A program made the translations under genes and the position numbers. A stretch of 56,650 nucleotides of DNA from Secundilactobacillus malefermentans DSM 5705 = KCTC 3548 (GTDB lineage: Bacteria; Bacillota; Bacilli; Lactobacillales; Lactobacillaceae), in contig NZ_AZGJ01000007.1 of the NCBI RefSeq assembly GCF_001436395.1, forward strand, positions 1-56,650. Reading direction: 5' to 3'. Shown in pieces: positions 16,578 through 24,730 of this stretch; positions within the stretch are counted from its first letter, which is position 1, and each line of letters starts with the position of its first letter. The notes under the pieces were generated by a model. The model ran no database searches and was not told the DNA's origin. It worked only from the letters and a program-made list of their open reading frames with translations.

Positions 16578-16812
16578 GCAACCACTTCAGGCCTTCCGCG
16601 GCAGAAGTAAATTCTTTGTAGTCGTGGCTATTAATGGCGGCCGTTAATTGATTGCTCGGTTGTGAGACTTCAAACGGAATACCTCCTGCCTCAATGGTCT
16701 TTTTTGCAAAGATTTTGAACGCCTGGGCCGGGGTTAAACCTAATTGGTTCAAGATAGTTTCAAACTTATTTTTCTCAGTTTCATCCATACGAAAATGTAT
16801 TTGTGTACTCAT
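16570..16812 (-). CDS. dinJ: RelB/DinJ-family antitoxin
   Basis: 80 residues. The N-terminal ribbon-helix-helix (TQIHFRMDETEKNKFETILNQLGL) binds DNA, and the C-terminal part wraps the toxin (SAAEGLKWLHE). It is the first gene of the dinJ-yafQ pair and begins at ATG after GAGGTG. Its promoter carries a perfect palindrome over the -10 box, so autorepression is expected. Confidence 0.92.
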   Translation of the reverse strand: MSTQIHFRMDETEKNKFETILNQLGLTPAQAFKIFAKKTIEAGGIPFEVSQPSNQLTAAINSHDYKEFTSAAEGLKWLHE

Positions 16813-16827
16813 TAGTCATCACCTCGT

Positions 16828-16860
16828 CCAAATGGTACCATTTGGTACCGGATGAATCAA
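16828..16860 (-). promoter_or_regulatory. dinJ-yafQ promoter with palindromic operator
   Basis: CCAAATGGTACCATTTGG (16828-16845) is a perfect 18-bp palindrome. On the minus strand TTGATT (16860-16855), a 17-base spacer and TACCAT (16837-16832) form the promoter, so the palindrome covers the -10 box. GGTACC recurs once beside it. Confidence 0.8.
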
Positions 16861-16903
16861 CGATTGAGCACGACTCCTTTCTACCTGATTATTAGTAAAT
16901 ACG

Positions 16904-16940
16904 AAAAAAAGTTCCGCCGCCAACTTCGCGACAGAACTTT
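16904..16940 (-). terminator. Terminator of the NADH oxidase/peroxidase gene
   Basis: On the minus strand AAAGTTC...CGC and GCG...GAACTTT pair around the loop and are followed by a T run. Confidence 0.8.
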
Positions 16941-16951
16941 TATTTTGAGAA

Positions 16952-18322
16952 TTAGAACTTTGCATCACCTAATGCGTGTTGCGCAGCTAAATTTAACAAA
17001 CTCCACTGGCGGTCAAAGCCAGGCTGGAAGAAGAAATCAGCTTCGGCTAGATCTTCAAGTTTCATTTGATTTTGAATTGCTAAGGCGAGAACGTTACCTT
17101 GAGCGGAAATGTCGTAGGTTGAGAGAACGGCACCCCCTAAGATAATGTGGGTTTGTGGGTCAAAGACCAACGATACGTAAACGGCAGGGTTGTTCTTATC
17201 CTGAGGAACGTAGCTAGGACGCAACGTATCCTGATAGAATGAGGTGGCAACTTTGACATTCGCCTTCGCAGCGGTCGTTGAGTTTAAACCACTTGAAGCA
17301 AAATGGTAGTCGAAGACGCTCAGTGCTGATGAGCCGACTAATCCATTAAATGGAACGGCTGGTTTCTTTTCAAATAGGTGCTTTGTGACATAACGGGCTT
17401 CACGACGCGCAACCGTCGCAAGGGCGATTGGCATTTTCTGTTGAGCGGGGATGGAGTAGGCGAGGGTTGCATCGCCTACCGCATAGACGTCGGGAAAATT
17501 GGTTCGCAGATACTCATCCGTGTTGATGAAGCCACGGCTATCTAGTTCAACAATGCCGTCGAGCCATTTAGTGTTGGGTTTAACGCCAGCCGCTTGAATG
17601 ACGACATCGCTATCAAAGAATCCTTTATCGGTTTTAACGGCTGACACTGTACCGTTTCCTTCATAAGCGTCAATTTTGGCGCCGAGAACTAATTTTACAC
17701 CCTTATCTTCCAGGTGTTTTTGCAAGATATCAGTCATATCCGCATCCAAATAAGTGCCAAGTGGGCGATCAATCATATCGATTAAGGTGACATTTTTGCC
17801 GGCTTTGACACTTGCTTCAGCTGCCTCAATCCCGATGTAGCCAGCGCCAATCACCGTGATGTTTTTAACGGCAGAATCTTCTAACTTGGCTTTTATTTTG
17901 GTTGCCCAATCAAGGCCTCTCATCAAATAGACGTTTTCGAGATTGTTGCCAGGAACCGGAAGATTATTTGGCACAACACCGGAACTTAAAATCAATTTGT
18001 CATAGTCATAATCGGACTTGTCACCGGACTTAACGTCCTGAACGGTGACGGTTTTTTTATCTGCATTAATTTTGGTAACTTCGTGATTGTTTAAAACATG
18101 AACGCCTTGATCCGTAAATAGCTTGGGTTCAAAGTTGCGCACGTCAGATACGTTCGTGACGCTATTTTCTAAATAGAGTTCCATTCCACAAGACATGAAC
18201 GAAACAAAGTCGCCGGCCTCGAACATGGTGATATCAAGATTATCGTATCGATTCAATAGTTCCAAAATGGCCTGATGACCACCGTGAGAAGCACCTACTA
18301 CAACTACTTTTGTCTTTGTCAT
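16952..18322 (-). CDS. FAD-dependent NADH oxidase/peroxidase family protein
   Basis: About 456 residues. It has the family's His near the N-terminus (VVGASHGGHQA) and the single redox Cys in FVSFMSCGMELYL, the cysteine-sulfenic acid site of NADH oxidase, NADH peroxidase and CoA-disulfide reductase. NAD motif GAGYIGIEAA and FAD motif YAVGDA follow, then a dimerisation domain. The sequence alone does not tell oxidase from peroxidase. Start at ATG 18322, nine bases after GGAGG. The promoter holds a PerR-like box, which favours a role in peroxide defence. Confidence 0.88.
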   Translation of the reverse strand: MTKTKVVVVGASHGGHQAILELLNRYDNLDITMFEAGDFVSFMSCGMELYLENSVTNVSDVRNFEPKLFTDQGVHVLNNHEVTKINADKKTVTVQDVKSGDKSDYDYDKLILSSGVVPNNLPVPGNNLENVYLMRGLDWATKIKAKLEDSAVKNITVIGAGYIGIEAAEASVKAGKNVTLIDMIDRPLGTYLDADMTDILQKHLEDKGVKLVLGAKIDAYEGNGTVSAVKTDKGFFDSDVVIQAAGVKPNTKWLDGIVELDSRGFINTDEYLRTNFPDVYAVGDATLAYSIPAQQKMPIALATVARREARYVTKHLFEKKPAVPFNGLVGSSALSVFDYHFASSGLNSTTAAKANVKVATSFYQDTLRPSYVPQDKNNPAVYVSLVFDPQTHIILGGAVLSTYDISAQGNVLALAIQNQMKLEDLAEADFFFQPGFDRQWSLLNLAAQHALGDAKF

Positions 18323-18367
18323 GAATAAAAACCTCCAATAATAGATTTGAGTCATCAATCAAGTTCT

Positions 18368-18396
18368 ATTTTAGAATTATTCTAAACAACTGTCAA
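18368..18396 (-). promoter_or_regulatory. Promoter with PerR-like box upstream of the NADH oxidase/peroxidase
   Basis: On the minus strand TTGACA (18396-18391), a 17-base spacer and TAAAAT (18373-18368). TTAGAATTATTCTAA (18371-18385) is a perfect inverted repeat around one base and matches the known PerR box TTATAATNATTATAA except for one symmetric change per arm. It overlaps the -10 box and spacer, a repressor position. Confidence 0.72.
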
Positions 18397-18408
18397 AGAA
18401 AAGTGTTA

Positions 18409-19023
18409 TTAATTTAAGAATGACAGCAAATGGCCAATCGTGTCGCTCTCCACAAGGATCATGAGCCCCAGTCCAATGTAGATAATGGCCATCAGCCAGT
18501 TGCCAAACCGGTCCAAAAATCGGCAAACGAGTTGATTTTGGGCAAATTTTTCGCCGAGGAAAACCAAGAAGTAGATACAAATGATAAAGACGATGATTGT
18601 CGTGACGAGTTGCCAGCCGGTTAGGGAGACAAAATAGGGCACAAATAGACCGATATTATCCGAGCCACAGGATGCCACCGTAATTAAAGCGACGGTCCCA
18701 ATTAAATTTTTGTTTTGACGGTTCTCAATTTTTTCATTTGCCTCAGCCGTTTCATCATCATCACCAAAGATGGCTTTCAATCCAAAAGCAATGGGAATGA
18801 AGCCAAGTAGTCCCAAGAGCCATTTCGCTGGGACGTAGTGAAGGACAAATGCAAAAACGAGACTAATCGAGATCAGCGTTAACGATCCAATGAATTGGCC
18901 AATGTAAATTTGGCGTTGGCTGGCTTTTGACTTATATTTTGAAAAGAGCAGCATTAAAATAACCAGGAGATCGATTGCGGTTGAGGCATAGAGCACGATG
19001 TCGGTTACAATCAGTTTAAACAT
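18409..19023 (-). CDS. CadD-family cadmium resistance/cation transporter
   Basis: 204-residue membrane protein with about five to six hydrophobic segments. The family signature is the conserved segment TVASCGSDNIGLFVPYF, with a cytoplasmic acidic loop (GDDDETAEANEKIE) in the middle. Related proteins export cadmium or other cations. It lies two bases after a small membrane protein gene with which it must be cotranscribed. No CadC/ArsR regulator is adjacent. Confidence 0.88.
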   Translation of the reverse strand: MFKLIVTDIVLYASTAIDLLVILMLLFSKYKSKASQRQIYIGQFIGSLTLISISLVFAFVLHYVPAKWLLGLLGFIPIAFGLKAIFGDDDETAEANEKIENRQNKNLIGTVALITVASCGSDNIGLFVPYFVSLTGWQLVTTIIVFIICIYFLVFLGEKFAQNQLVCRFLDRFGNWLMAIIYIGLGLMILVESDTIGHLLSFLN

Positions 19024-19025
19024 GA

Positions 19026-19415
19026 TTAGTCAAACCTCGGAATTTGATGTTCCTTAGCCTGCTTTTCTAACTGTGGTAACAGAGCGTTTAAGACTTTGAA
19101 CGAGACCTGCACGATGGGACTAAATAAATTGGGCTTGTCGGGATTGGGAACATCATCCGACTTCTTGATGTCCGGAACCATTTCTCGTAAATCTTCTTCG
19201 GTTAAATGGAGTTGTTTTGCGTAGTAAACGACCGCGTCATAATTAGTATTTTTATAGTAGAAATAAACCATAAATAAGGCAACTGCTAGGTACCAGAATA
19301 GCGTCCAAGCGAGGCCAATATTGCTGGGGGCGACTAAGCCAGAAGCAGTAACAGCAATCGCAAAGATGATGTAAATGATAATTGAGATGGTGAGCCATTT
19401 CGTTTTATTTTTCAA
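19026..19415 (-). CDS. Small membrane protein of unknown function upstream of cadD-like gene
   Basis: About 130 residues: two membrane segments near the N-terminus (roughly 8-28 and 35-55) and a soluble, charged C-terminal tail. I do not recognise a family. TTG at 19415 lies nine bases after AAGGA, while the ATG at 19424 touches that site, so TTG is preferred. It is the first gene of the unit with the CadD-like transporter. Confidence 0.65.
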   Translation of the reverse strand: MKNKTKWLTISIIIYIIFAIAVTASGLVAPSNIGLAWTLFWYLAVALFMVYFYYKNTNYDAVVYYAKQLHLTEEDLREMVPDIKKSDDVPNPDKPNLFSPIVQVSFKVLNALLPQLEKQAKEHQIPRFD

Positions 19416-19545
19416 AAAAATCATTCCTTAGGTTTTAATATGCTAATTATGCCACAGTTTGAAAGGGAGAAGTGTGCAAAAAAATAAAACTTCTGTATAA
19501 TAGAGACATTGAAAATTGATGGCCCTAATGAATGAGAGGTTTATT

Positions 19546-20079
19546 TTGAAGATTAGTGTGGAAACGATTCAACCGGAACATTACGAACCAGCCAAGCAAG
19601 TTGTGAAGGATGCTTTCAGCGGGATTAAGTTTACGGATGGTGACGAGCATAACTTAATCGGCAGACTAAGGCAGCTCGATGATTACCAATCTAATTTTGA
19701 AGTCGTTGCGTTAAATGAAAACAGTGAAGTAGTTGGCCACGGCATGCTGACGCAAGTTGAAGTGAGAATGAATGGCCACAAGGAAACTATCTTGGCGTTA
19801 GCACCATTGGCTGTTCATCCCGACTATCAAGGCCAGCTAATCGGTTCGCAAATTATTGAGGAGCTTGAAGCGAGAGCAACCATTCAACGTTTTCCAGCCA
19901 TCAGTATCTTAGGCGATCCAACCTTTTACAGTCGGTTCGGTTACGTTGCTGCTGATAATTTCAATATTTTATCAACGTTACCAGTGGAGTTGGTCAATAA
20001 CATGATTAAACCACTTTGGGACGGTTCATTAGCCAAGGTTTCAGGGAAAATTTATTACCCAAATGCATTTTTTCATTAG
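19546..20079 (+). CDS. GNAT acetyltransferase, YhbS-like
   Basis: About 177 residues. The acetyl-CoA binding segment reads LAVHPDYQGQLIGSQII, and the following ILGDPTFYSRFGY is typical of the COG3153 YhbS group. Substrate unknown. The start is the TTG at 19546, six bases after GAGAGG; the ATGs at 19516-19528 are too near the TATAAT box at 19497-19502 and lack a site. Single-gene unit followed by a T-box leader. Confidence 0.88.
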   Translation: MKISVETIQPEHYEPAKQVVKDAFSGIKFTDGDEHNLIGRLRQLDDYQSNFEVVALNENSEVVGHGMLTQVEVRMNGHKETILALAPLAVHPDYQGQLIGSQIIEELEARATIQRFPAISILGDPTFYSRFGYVAADNFNILSTLPVELVNNMIKPLWDGSLAKVSGKIYYPNAFFH

Positions 20080-20087
20080 AATTCTTA

Positions 20088-20377
20088 TTGACTTCTCATT
20101 TTTGAAATGCTAAGCTAGGAAACAATTAAATAAGTGAACGAATAAAACCATTTCAAGTAGCGCATTATCTGGGAGTCAGAAAGTCGGTGGTTGCTGCGAA
20201 CCGATCAGGATAATGTCGACGAAATACCGTGGTGAGTTTCTTAATTGAACGGATAATAACTAGAGCCGTTACCATCTAGTGAGTGAAGGGCGCAGTGTAC
20301 ACTGTTCTCTTAAGCTGGGTGGTACCACGGTTTCTAATCGTCCCTGTTGCATTAATTTGCGGCGGGGGCGATTTTTT
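20088..20377 (+). promoter_or_regulatory. T-box riboswitch leader, Tyr-type specifier, before nhaC-like gene
   Basis: Promoter TTGACT (20088-20093), 17-base spacer, TAAGCT. Stem I is built from ACCAT/GTGGT and GCATTATC/GATAATG, with GAAA-TAC-C at 20221-20228, so TAC (20225-20227) is the likely specifier and tRNA-Tyr the ligand. It uses the same GAA-N-codon pattern as the first T-box. The core GGGTGGTACCACGG is at 20317-20330, followed by a terminator with ATCGTCCC and GGGGGCGAT arms and TTTTTT. Confidence 0.92.
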
Positions 20378-20482
20378 GTATCACAATGCGCGAGTAATTG
20401 GCTTAGGCACAGGATATAGAGTTGAGTAGCTCGACAACGAACAGCACAATGCACTACCATACGACACAGGGGAGGCAATATC

Positions 20483-20518
20483 ATGATTCAAACTAGCGGA
20501 GGCAAGCCCCGATATTAG
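20483..20518 (+). CDS. Candidate 11-residue leader ORF between T-box and nhaC-like gene
   Basis: ATG at 20483 follows AGGGGAGG by seven bases and reads MIQTSGGKPRY before TAG. The last sense codon is Tyr. The end of the ORF forms a small hairpin (AAGCCC/GGGCTT, 20505-20523). Expression is not otherwise supported. Confidence 0.3.
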   Translation: MIQTSGGKPRY

Positions 20519-20580
20519 GGCTTTATAAATGAAAAATAAGCGTACATAAAAAATGAATTTAAAAAATAGGAGAGATTACA

Positions 20581-22005
20581 ATGGATATTGAAAAATCAAA
20601 CAAACAGCCACACGTTAGCTTTGGCGAAGCGTTAACAATTTTACTGATTATGTTAGTCATTATGGGAGTTGGGGTCATCAAATTTGGTCTCATGCCACAA
20701 ACCCCCGTTATGGTCGTTATTGCACTCATTATTTTATGGTCACGGATTCGCGGATTTTCTTGGACTCAAATGCACGAAGGCATCACGGAAGGAATCACCA
20801 ACGGAATTATTCCAATCTTCATTTTCATTTTAATTGGGGCCTTAATCAGTAGCTGGATTGCAGCCGGCATTATTCCATCAATGATGGTTCTTGGATTCCA
20901 CATGATCAGTGCCCGCTGGTTTGTCCCATCCGTCTTTCTCGTTTGTGCCATTATCGGAACGTCAATCGGAAGTGCCTTCACCATTATTTCAACAATTGGA
21001 ATCGCACTATTCGGTATGGGAACAACCATGGGAATCAACCCTGCGCTAGTTGCTGGGGCAATTATCTCTGGTGCAATATTTGGTGATAAAACATCGCCAC
21101 TTTCAGATTCAACTAACTTGGCTTCAGCCATTGCCGGTTCAGATTTATTTGAACATATTAAAAACTTGATGTGGTCAACAATTCCTTCATTCTTGATTTC
21201 ATTGATCTTGTACGCCGTTATTGGCACCCCTAAGAATTCGGGCGCTAGTTTAGGCAAAATTGATCAAACGCTTTCCGTTTTAGCCGCTCATTTCACGATT
21301 TCATGGTGGGCAGCCCTACCAATCGTCTTGATGTTTGTTTGCGCATTTCTCAAAATTCCAGCTATTGCGACTTTGTTCTTAAACATCGTCGTAGCGGTTG
21401 CCATGATTTTCATTGAGAATCCAAACACGCAACTTAAAGCCTTAGCAAGTATTCTAGAAAACGGGTTTGTTTCTAAAACGGGGAACGCTTCAGTTGACGC
21501 CTTGCTGAGTCGTGGCGGAATTAGTTCCATGATGGGCACCGTCTCACTTATCATTTTGACCTTGTCACTTGGTGGCCTACTCATGAAGTTTGGTTTAATT
21601 CAAACCGCAATGCAGCCACTCGTTGACCGATTACACAGCAACGGGGCACTTGTGACCGCTGGAATCCTTGGTGGAATTGGGGTTAACATCTTCGTTGGTG
21701 AGCAGTACCTATCAGCCATCCTACCTGGTAAAGCTTTCAAGAAGGCGTTTAATGATCACGGTTTGGACAATTTAGCCTTAAGTCGGGTTCTTGAAGATGG
21801 GGGAACGGTTATTAACTACTTAATCCCTTGGGGTGTTGCTGGGGCCTTTGCCGCAAACGCTTTGGGTGTCCCTGTTCTGGACTTCCTCCCATTTTGTTTC
21901 TTCAGTCTCCTATCACCAATTTTCTCAATCATCAGTGGATTCACTGGAATTGGGTTAAAGAAAATTGATAAAAATGCGCCAGCAGTTGCAGAAACTGCCA
22001 ATTAA
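20581..22005 (+). CDS. NhaC-family transporter, probable tyrosine transporter
   Basis: 474-residue membrane protein with about 11-12 hydrophobic segments and NhaC-family landmarks (GAIISGAIFGDKTSPLSDSTN and SRVLEDGGTVINYLIPWG). NhaC proteins are named as Na+/H+ antiporters, but members under tyrosine T-box control in Lactobacillales have been proposed as tyrosine carriers. The leader here has a TAC specifier, so amino acid transport is the better guess. ATG follows AGGAGAG. It is monocistronic with a terminator right after. Confidence 0.88.
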   Translation: MDIEKSNKQPHVSFGEALTILLIMLVIMGVGVIKFGLMPQTPVMVVIALIILWSRIRGFSWTQMHEGITEGITNGIIPIFIFILIGALISSWIAAGIIPSMMVLGFHMISARWFVPSVFLVCAIIGTSIGSAFTIISTIGIALFGMGTTMGINPALVAGAIISGAIFGDKTSPLSDSTNLASAIAGSDLFEHIKNLMWSTIPSFLISLILYAVIGTPKNSGASLGKIDQTLSVLAAHFTISWWAALPIVLMFVCAFLKIPAIATLFLNIVVAVAMIFIENPNTQLKALASILENGFVSKTGNASVDALLSRGGISSMMGTVSLIILTLSLGGLLMKFGLIQTAMQPLVDRLHSNGALVTAGILGGIGVNIFVGEQYLSAILPGKAFKKAFNDHGLDNLALSRVLEDGGTVINYLIPWGVAGAFAANALGVPVLDFLPFCFFSLLSPIFSIISGFTGIGLKKIDKNAPAVAETAN

Positions 22006-22017
22006 ATAGCTTCCTTC

Positions 22018-22050
22018 AAACGCCGTCAACGTTAATGTTGGCGGTTTTTT
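22018..22050 (+). terminator. Terminator of the nhaC-like gene
   Basis: CGCCGTCAAC and GTTGGCGG stem with a 6-base loop and a T6 tract. Confidence 0.9.
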
Positions 22051-22070
22051 GTTTGCCAAACGAAAAATGG

Positions 22071-22120
22071 TTGTCATTTAAAAGAAAGTGGTTATAATAT
22101 AAGTGAGTGCTCACTCACTT
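22071..22120 (+). promoter_or_regulatory. ABC/tetR operon promoter and TetR-type operator
   Basis: TTGTCA (22071-22076), 16-base spacer, perfect TATAAT (22093-22098). Directly after it AAGTGAGTGCTCACTCACTT (22101-22120) has perfect 9-bp arms around CT. A repressor dimer there would block initiation. The operon ends with a tetR gene, the likely ligand-responsive repressor. Confidence 0.82.
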
Positions 22121-22136
22121 GTTGGAGGCGACAATT

Positions 22137-22874
22137 TTGAATACAATATTAGTTAAAGACTTACAACAGGGATATGGCAAAACAATTGTATTAAAGGACA
22201 TCAATTTAACTGTTAGTGCCGGTGAAATTTTAGCATTGATTGGACCAAGTGGTTCAGGTAAGACGACCTTGGTGAACACGATTATGGGGATGTTAAAGCC
22301 CCATCAAGGGGAAGTCACTGTGTTGAATCAATCCATGCCGAATCGAAAGCTATTGGCAAAAATTGGGTTCATGGCTCAGACGGATGCGCTTTATGATACG
22401 CTGACTGCTAGAGAAAACTTGACATTCTTCGGACAGATGATGGGCGTTAAGCGCGATGATTTGAAGAAACAGATTAAGTACGCAACCGATATCGTTAACT
22501 TGGGTCCTCATTTGAACAAGTACGTTGGTAGTTATTCTGGTGGGATGAAGCGGCGACTATCGTTAGCTATTTCACTCATTTCGGATCCTGAACTTTTAAT
22601 TTTGGATGAACCAACTGTCGGAATTGACCCAGAGCTACGCCAACAAATTTGGACTGAACTTCATAAAACGGCCAAGGCGGGCAAGACAATCTTACTGACG
22701 ACCCACGTAATGGAGGATGCAGAACAGGCGGATCAGATTATGATGATTCGGCGGGGCGAAGCGATTGCGCAGGGAACCCCGGATTCGCTCATTTCAGAAT
22801 TTGGCGTTTCATCGGTAGAAGAAGCATTTTTAAAGGCGGGGAGGCAGCAAGATGAGAATCTCAGCAATGATTAG
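22137..22874 (+). CDS. ABC-2 type exporter, ATP-binding protein
   Basis: About 245 residues with all ABC ATPase motifs: Walker A GPSGSGKTT, signature YSGGMKRR, Walker B LLILDEPTVGIDP and the switch His in LTTHVMEDAEQ. The TTG start at 22137 is eight bases after GGAGG. It overlaps the permease gene by 23 bases. Together with the permease it forms a drug- or lipid-type exporter. Confidence 0.92.
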   Translation: MNTILVKDLQQGYGKTIVLKDINLTVSAGEILALIGPSGSGKTTLVNTIMGMLKPHQGEVTVLNQSMPNRKLLAKIGFMAQTDALYDTLTARENLTFFGQMMGVKRDDLKKQIKYATDIVNLGPHLNKYVGSYSGGMKRRLSLAISLISDPELLILDEPTVGIDPELRQQIWTELHKTAKAGKTILLTTHVMEDAEQADQIMMIRRGEAIAQGTPDSLISEFGVSSVEEAFLKAGRQQDENLSND

Positions 22875-24021
22875 ACGGGTGTTAAAGGAAATGATCCGGG
22901 ATAAGCGAACGCTGGCGCTCATGATGATTGCACCGCTGTTTATCCTCACTCTGGTTTACTTTTTGTTTCAGTCAAATAATAATCAAACCGCGACACTTGG
23001 CGTTCGCAACGTTGACTCATCACTGGTCAAAGCGGTGAAAAACGATAATCTCAAAGTTCGTCAGATTACCTCTGATAAATCTGCCAAATCCATTATTCGG
23101 GATAAGGATTACGCTGGTGTTTTAACGCAAAAGGATCAGAAGCTAACATTGACCCTACAAAATAGCGATCAAACCAAAAGTGGACTATTAAAGAAAAGCC
23201 TACAACAAGCTCAGGTTAAACTGAAAATGCAGGCTGCGGCAAGTGGTCTAAAGGCGCAGAAGGAAGTAATCGCGGCACAAGCGAAAGCACTGAAGGCCAT
23301 TCAGGAAACGATGGGTGCCGGAGCGCAAAATAGTGGTGTTAAGGCGCCAGCTAGTTTGAAGGCTGCTAAAGCATCCGCGTATAGCGTCAACACCCATTAT
23401 CTATACGGCAGCAGTGATTCAACCTTTTTTGACACAATTTTGCCGATTATGATTGGTTTTGTGGTGTTCTTCTTCGTTTTCTTAATTTCGGGAATTGCGC
23501 TATTAAAAGAACGAACGACAGGAACTTTGAACCGGTTACTGGCAACGCCTATCAAACGGGGCGAAATCATCGCTGGCTACCTATCAGGCTATGGCATCTT
23601 TGCGTTTATTCAAACGGTGGTCATCGTCCTTTACACGATGTATGTCTTCAAAATTCAGATTTTGGGCAGCGTTTGGTACGTCATTTTGATTAACATTCTA
23701 TTGGCGTTCGTGGCGCTTGCGTTGGGGCTGCTCATTTCAACGTTTGCGGCTTCAGAATTTCAAATGGTCCAATTTATTCCAATTGTGGTGATTCCACAGA
23801 TTTTCTTCTCCGGAATTGTCCCGTTGGATCAAATGGCAAGTTGGTTGCGGCCGATTGCCCACATCATGCCGCTATACTATGGCGCGCAATCGATGAGCGA
23901 CGTCATTACCAAGGGCGCAGGATTTTTCGATATTTGGGGAGATTTGTTGGTCTTGGTAGGCTTTGCAGCACTATTTTTAATTTTAAATTTATTGACGATG
24001 CGCAAGTACCGTCAAGTTTAG
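22852..24021 (+). CDS. ABC-2 type exporter, permease protein
   Basis: 389 residues: one N-terminal membrane segment (about 22-40), a large extracytoplasmic region (about 41-195), then about five membrane segments, the ABC2_membrane_3 layout (for example TLNRLLATPIKRGEIIAGY between the second and third). Overlaps the ATPase gene, so translation is coupled. Substrate unknown; the TetR-controlled arrangement suggests drug or toxin export. Confidence 0.9.
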   Translation: MRISAMIRRVLKEMIRDKRTLALMMIAPLFILTLVYFLFQSNNNQTATLGVRNVDSSLVKAVKNDNLKVRQITSDKSAKSIIRDKDYAGVLTQKDQKLTLTLQNSDQTKSGLLKKSLQQAQVKLKMQAAASGLKAQKEVIAAQAKALKAIQETMGAGAQNSGVKAPASLKAAKASAYSVNTHYLYGSSDSTFFDTILPIMIGFVVFFFVFLISGIALLKERTTGTLNRLLATPIKRGEIIAGYLSGYGIFAFIQTVVIVLYTMYVFKIQILGSVWYVILINILLAFVALALGLLISTFAASEFQMVQFIPIVVIPQIFFSGIVPLDQMASWLRPIAHIMPLYYGAQSMSDVITKGAGFFDIWGDLLVLVGFAALFLILNLLTMRKYRQV

Positions 24022-24032
24022 AGGGATGACTA

Positions 24033-24677
24033 ATGGCAATTAATAACGTAGAGGCACTCTTTGCCGAAACCTTGAACGAAACGGATTTAACTGGGAAACA
24101 AAAGGATGTTTTACGCGCAAGTTTATCCTTATTTTCTGAAAAAGGGTTTTCCCAAACGAGCACACCAGACATCGCGCGATTGGCTGGTGTATCAGAAGGA
24201 ACGGTTTATAAGCAGTTTAAAACGAAGGAGGGTATTTTGCGGGCCATTTTAGCGCCAGTCGTTCAAAATGTCTTTCCAAAAGCAGCGGATGAATTTGCGA
24301 CGGACGTTTTGGAAGTGTCTTACCCAAGTTTGGAAACATTTTTAACGTCATTAGTTGAAAACCGGCTTAACTTTATCGTTGATAACCAGAAACAATTACG
24401 GGTTCTCCTTCAGGAAGTTTTGTTTAATGAAGGACTTGTTCAGCAGATTCGAACTGCTTTTATGGAACGGGTATACGGCCCAATAGATTCGGCGTTAAGC
24501 CACTATCGTGATAACGGCGAAATTGTTAACTGGCAAACGGGACGAATGATTCGCTACGTTGTGAGTACGGTAGTGAGTTACGGCATTCAAATTATTATGA
24601 TGCCTGAGTTTACGGTTGATACAAAGGCGTCAACGAAGGAAATCGTTGAGTTCTTGATGAGGGGACTGAAGGTATAA
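24033..24677 (+). CDS. TetR-family repressor of the ABC exporter operon
   Basis: 214 residues. The N-terminal HTH (about residues 25-70) reads LSLFSEKGFSQTSTPDIARLAGVSEGTVYKQF, a classic TetR signature; the rest is the helical ligand-binding domain. It is the third gene of the exporter operon (12-base gap), so it is autoregulated through the palindrome at 22101-22120. Compounds moved by the exporter are the probable inducers. Confidence 0.92.
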   Translation: MAINNVEALFAETLNETDLTGKQKDVLRASLSLFSEKGFSQTSTPDIARLAGVSEGTVYKQFKTKEGILRAILAPVVQNVFPKAADEFATDVLEVSYPSLETFLTSLVENRLNFIVDNQKQLRVLLQEVLFNEGLVQQIRTAFMERVYGPIDSALSHYRDNGEIVNWQTGRMIRYVVSTVVSYGIQIIMMPEFTVDTKASTKEIVEFLMRGLKV

Positions 24678-24716
24678 AAATAGTCACCACTCTTTTTTGA
24701 GTGGTGACTATTTTTT
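24676..24716. terminator. Bidirectional terminator between tetR and guaC
   Basis: AAATAGTCACCACTC pairs perfectly with GAGTGGTGACTATTT, followed by T tract; serves both convergent genes. Confidence 0.92.
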
Positions 24717-24730
24717 GATTAAATGGAAGA

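Noticed and set aside
16852-17145. 97-residue plus-strand ORF after the dinJ operator
   Set aside because: It runs over the terminator and the 3' end of the NADH oxidase/peroxidase gene in antisense, has no ribosome binding site and no recognisable domain.
20766-21257. 163-residue minus-strand ORF inside the nhaC-like gene
   Set aside because: Antisense shadow of a membrane protein gene; no start site or domain.
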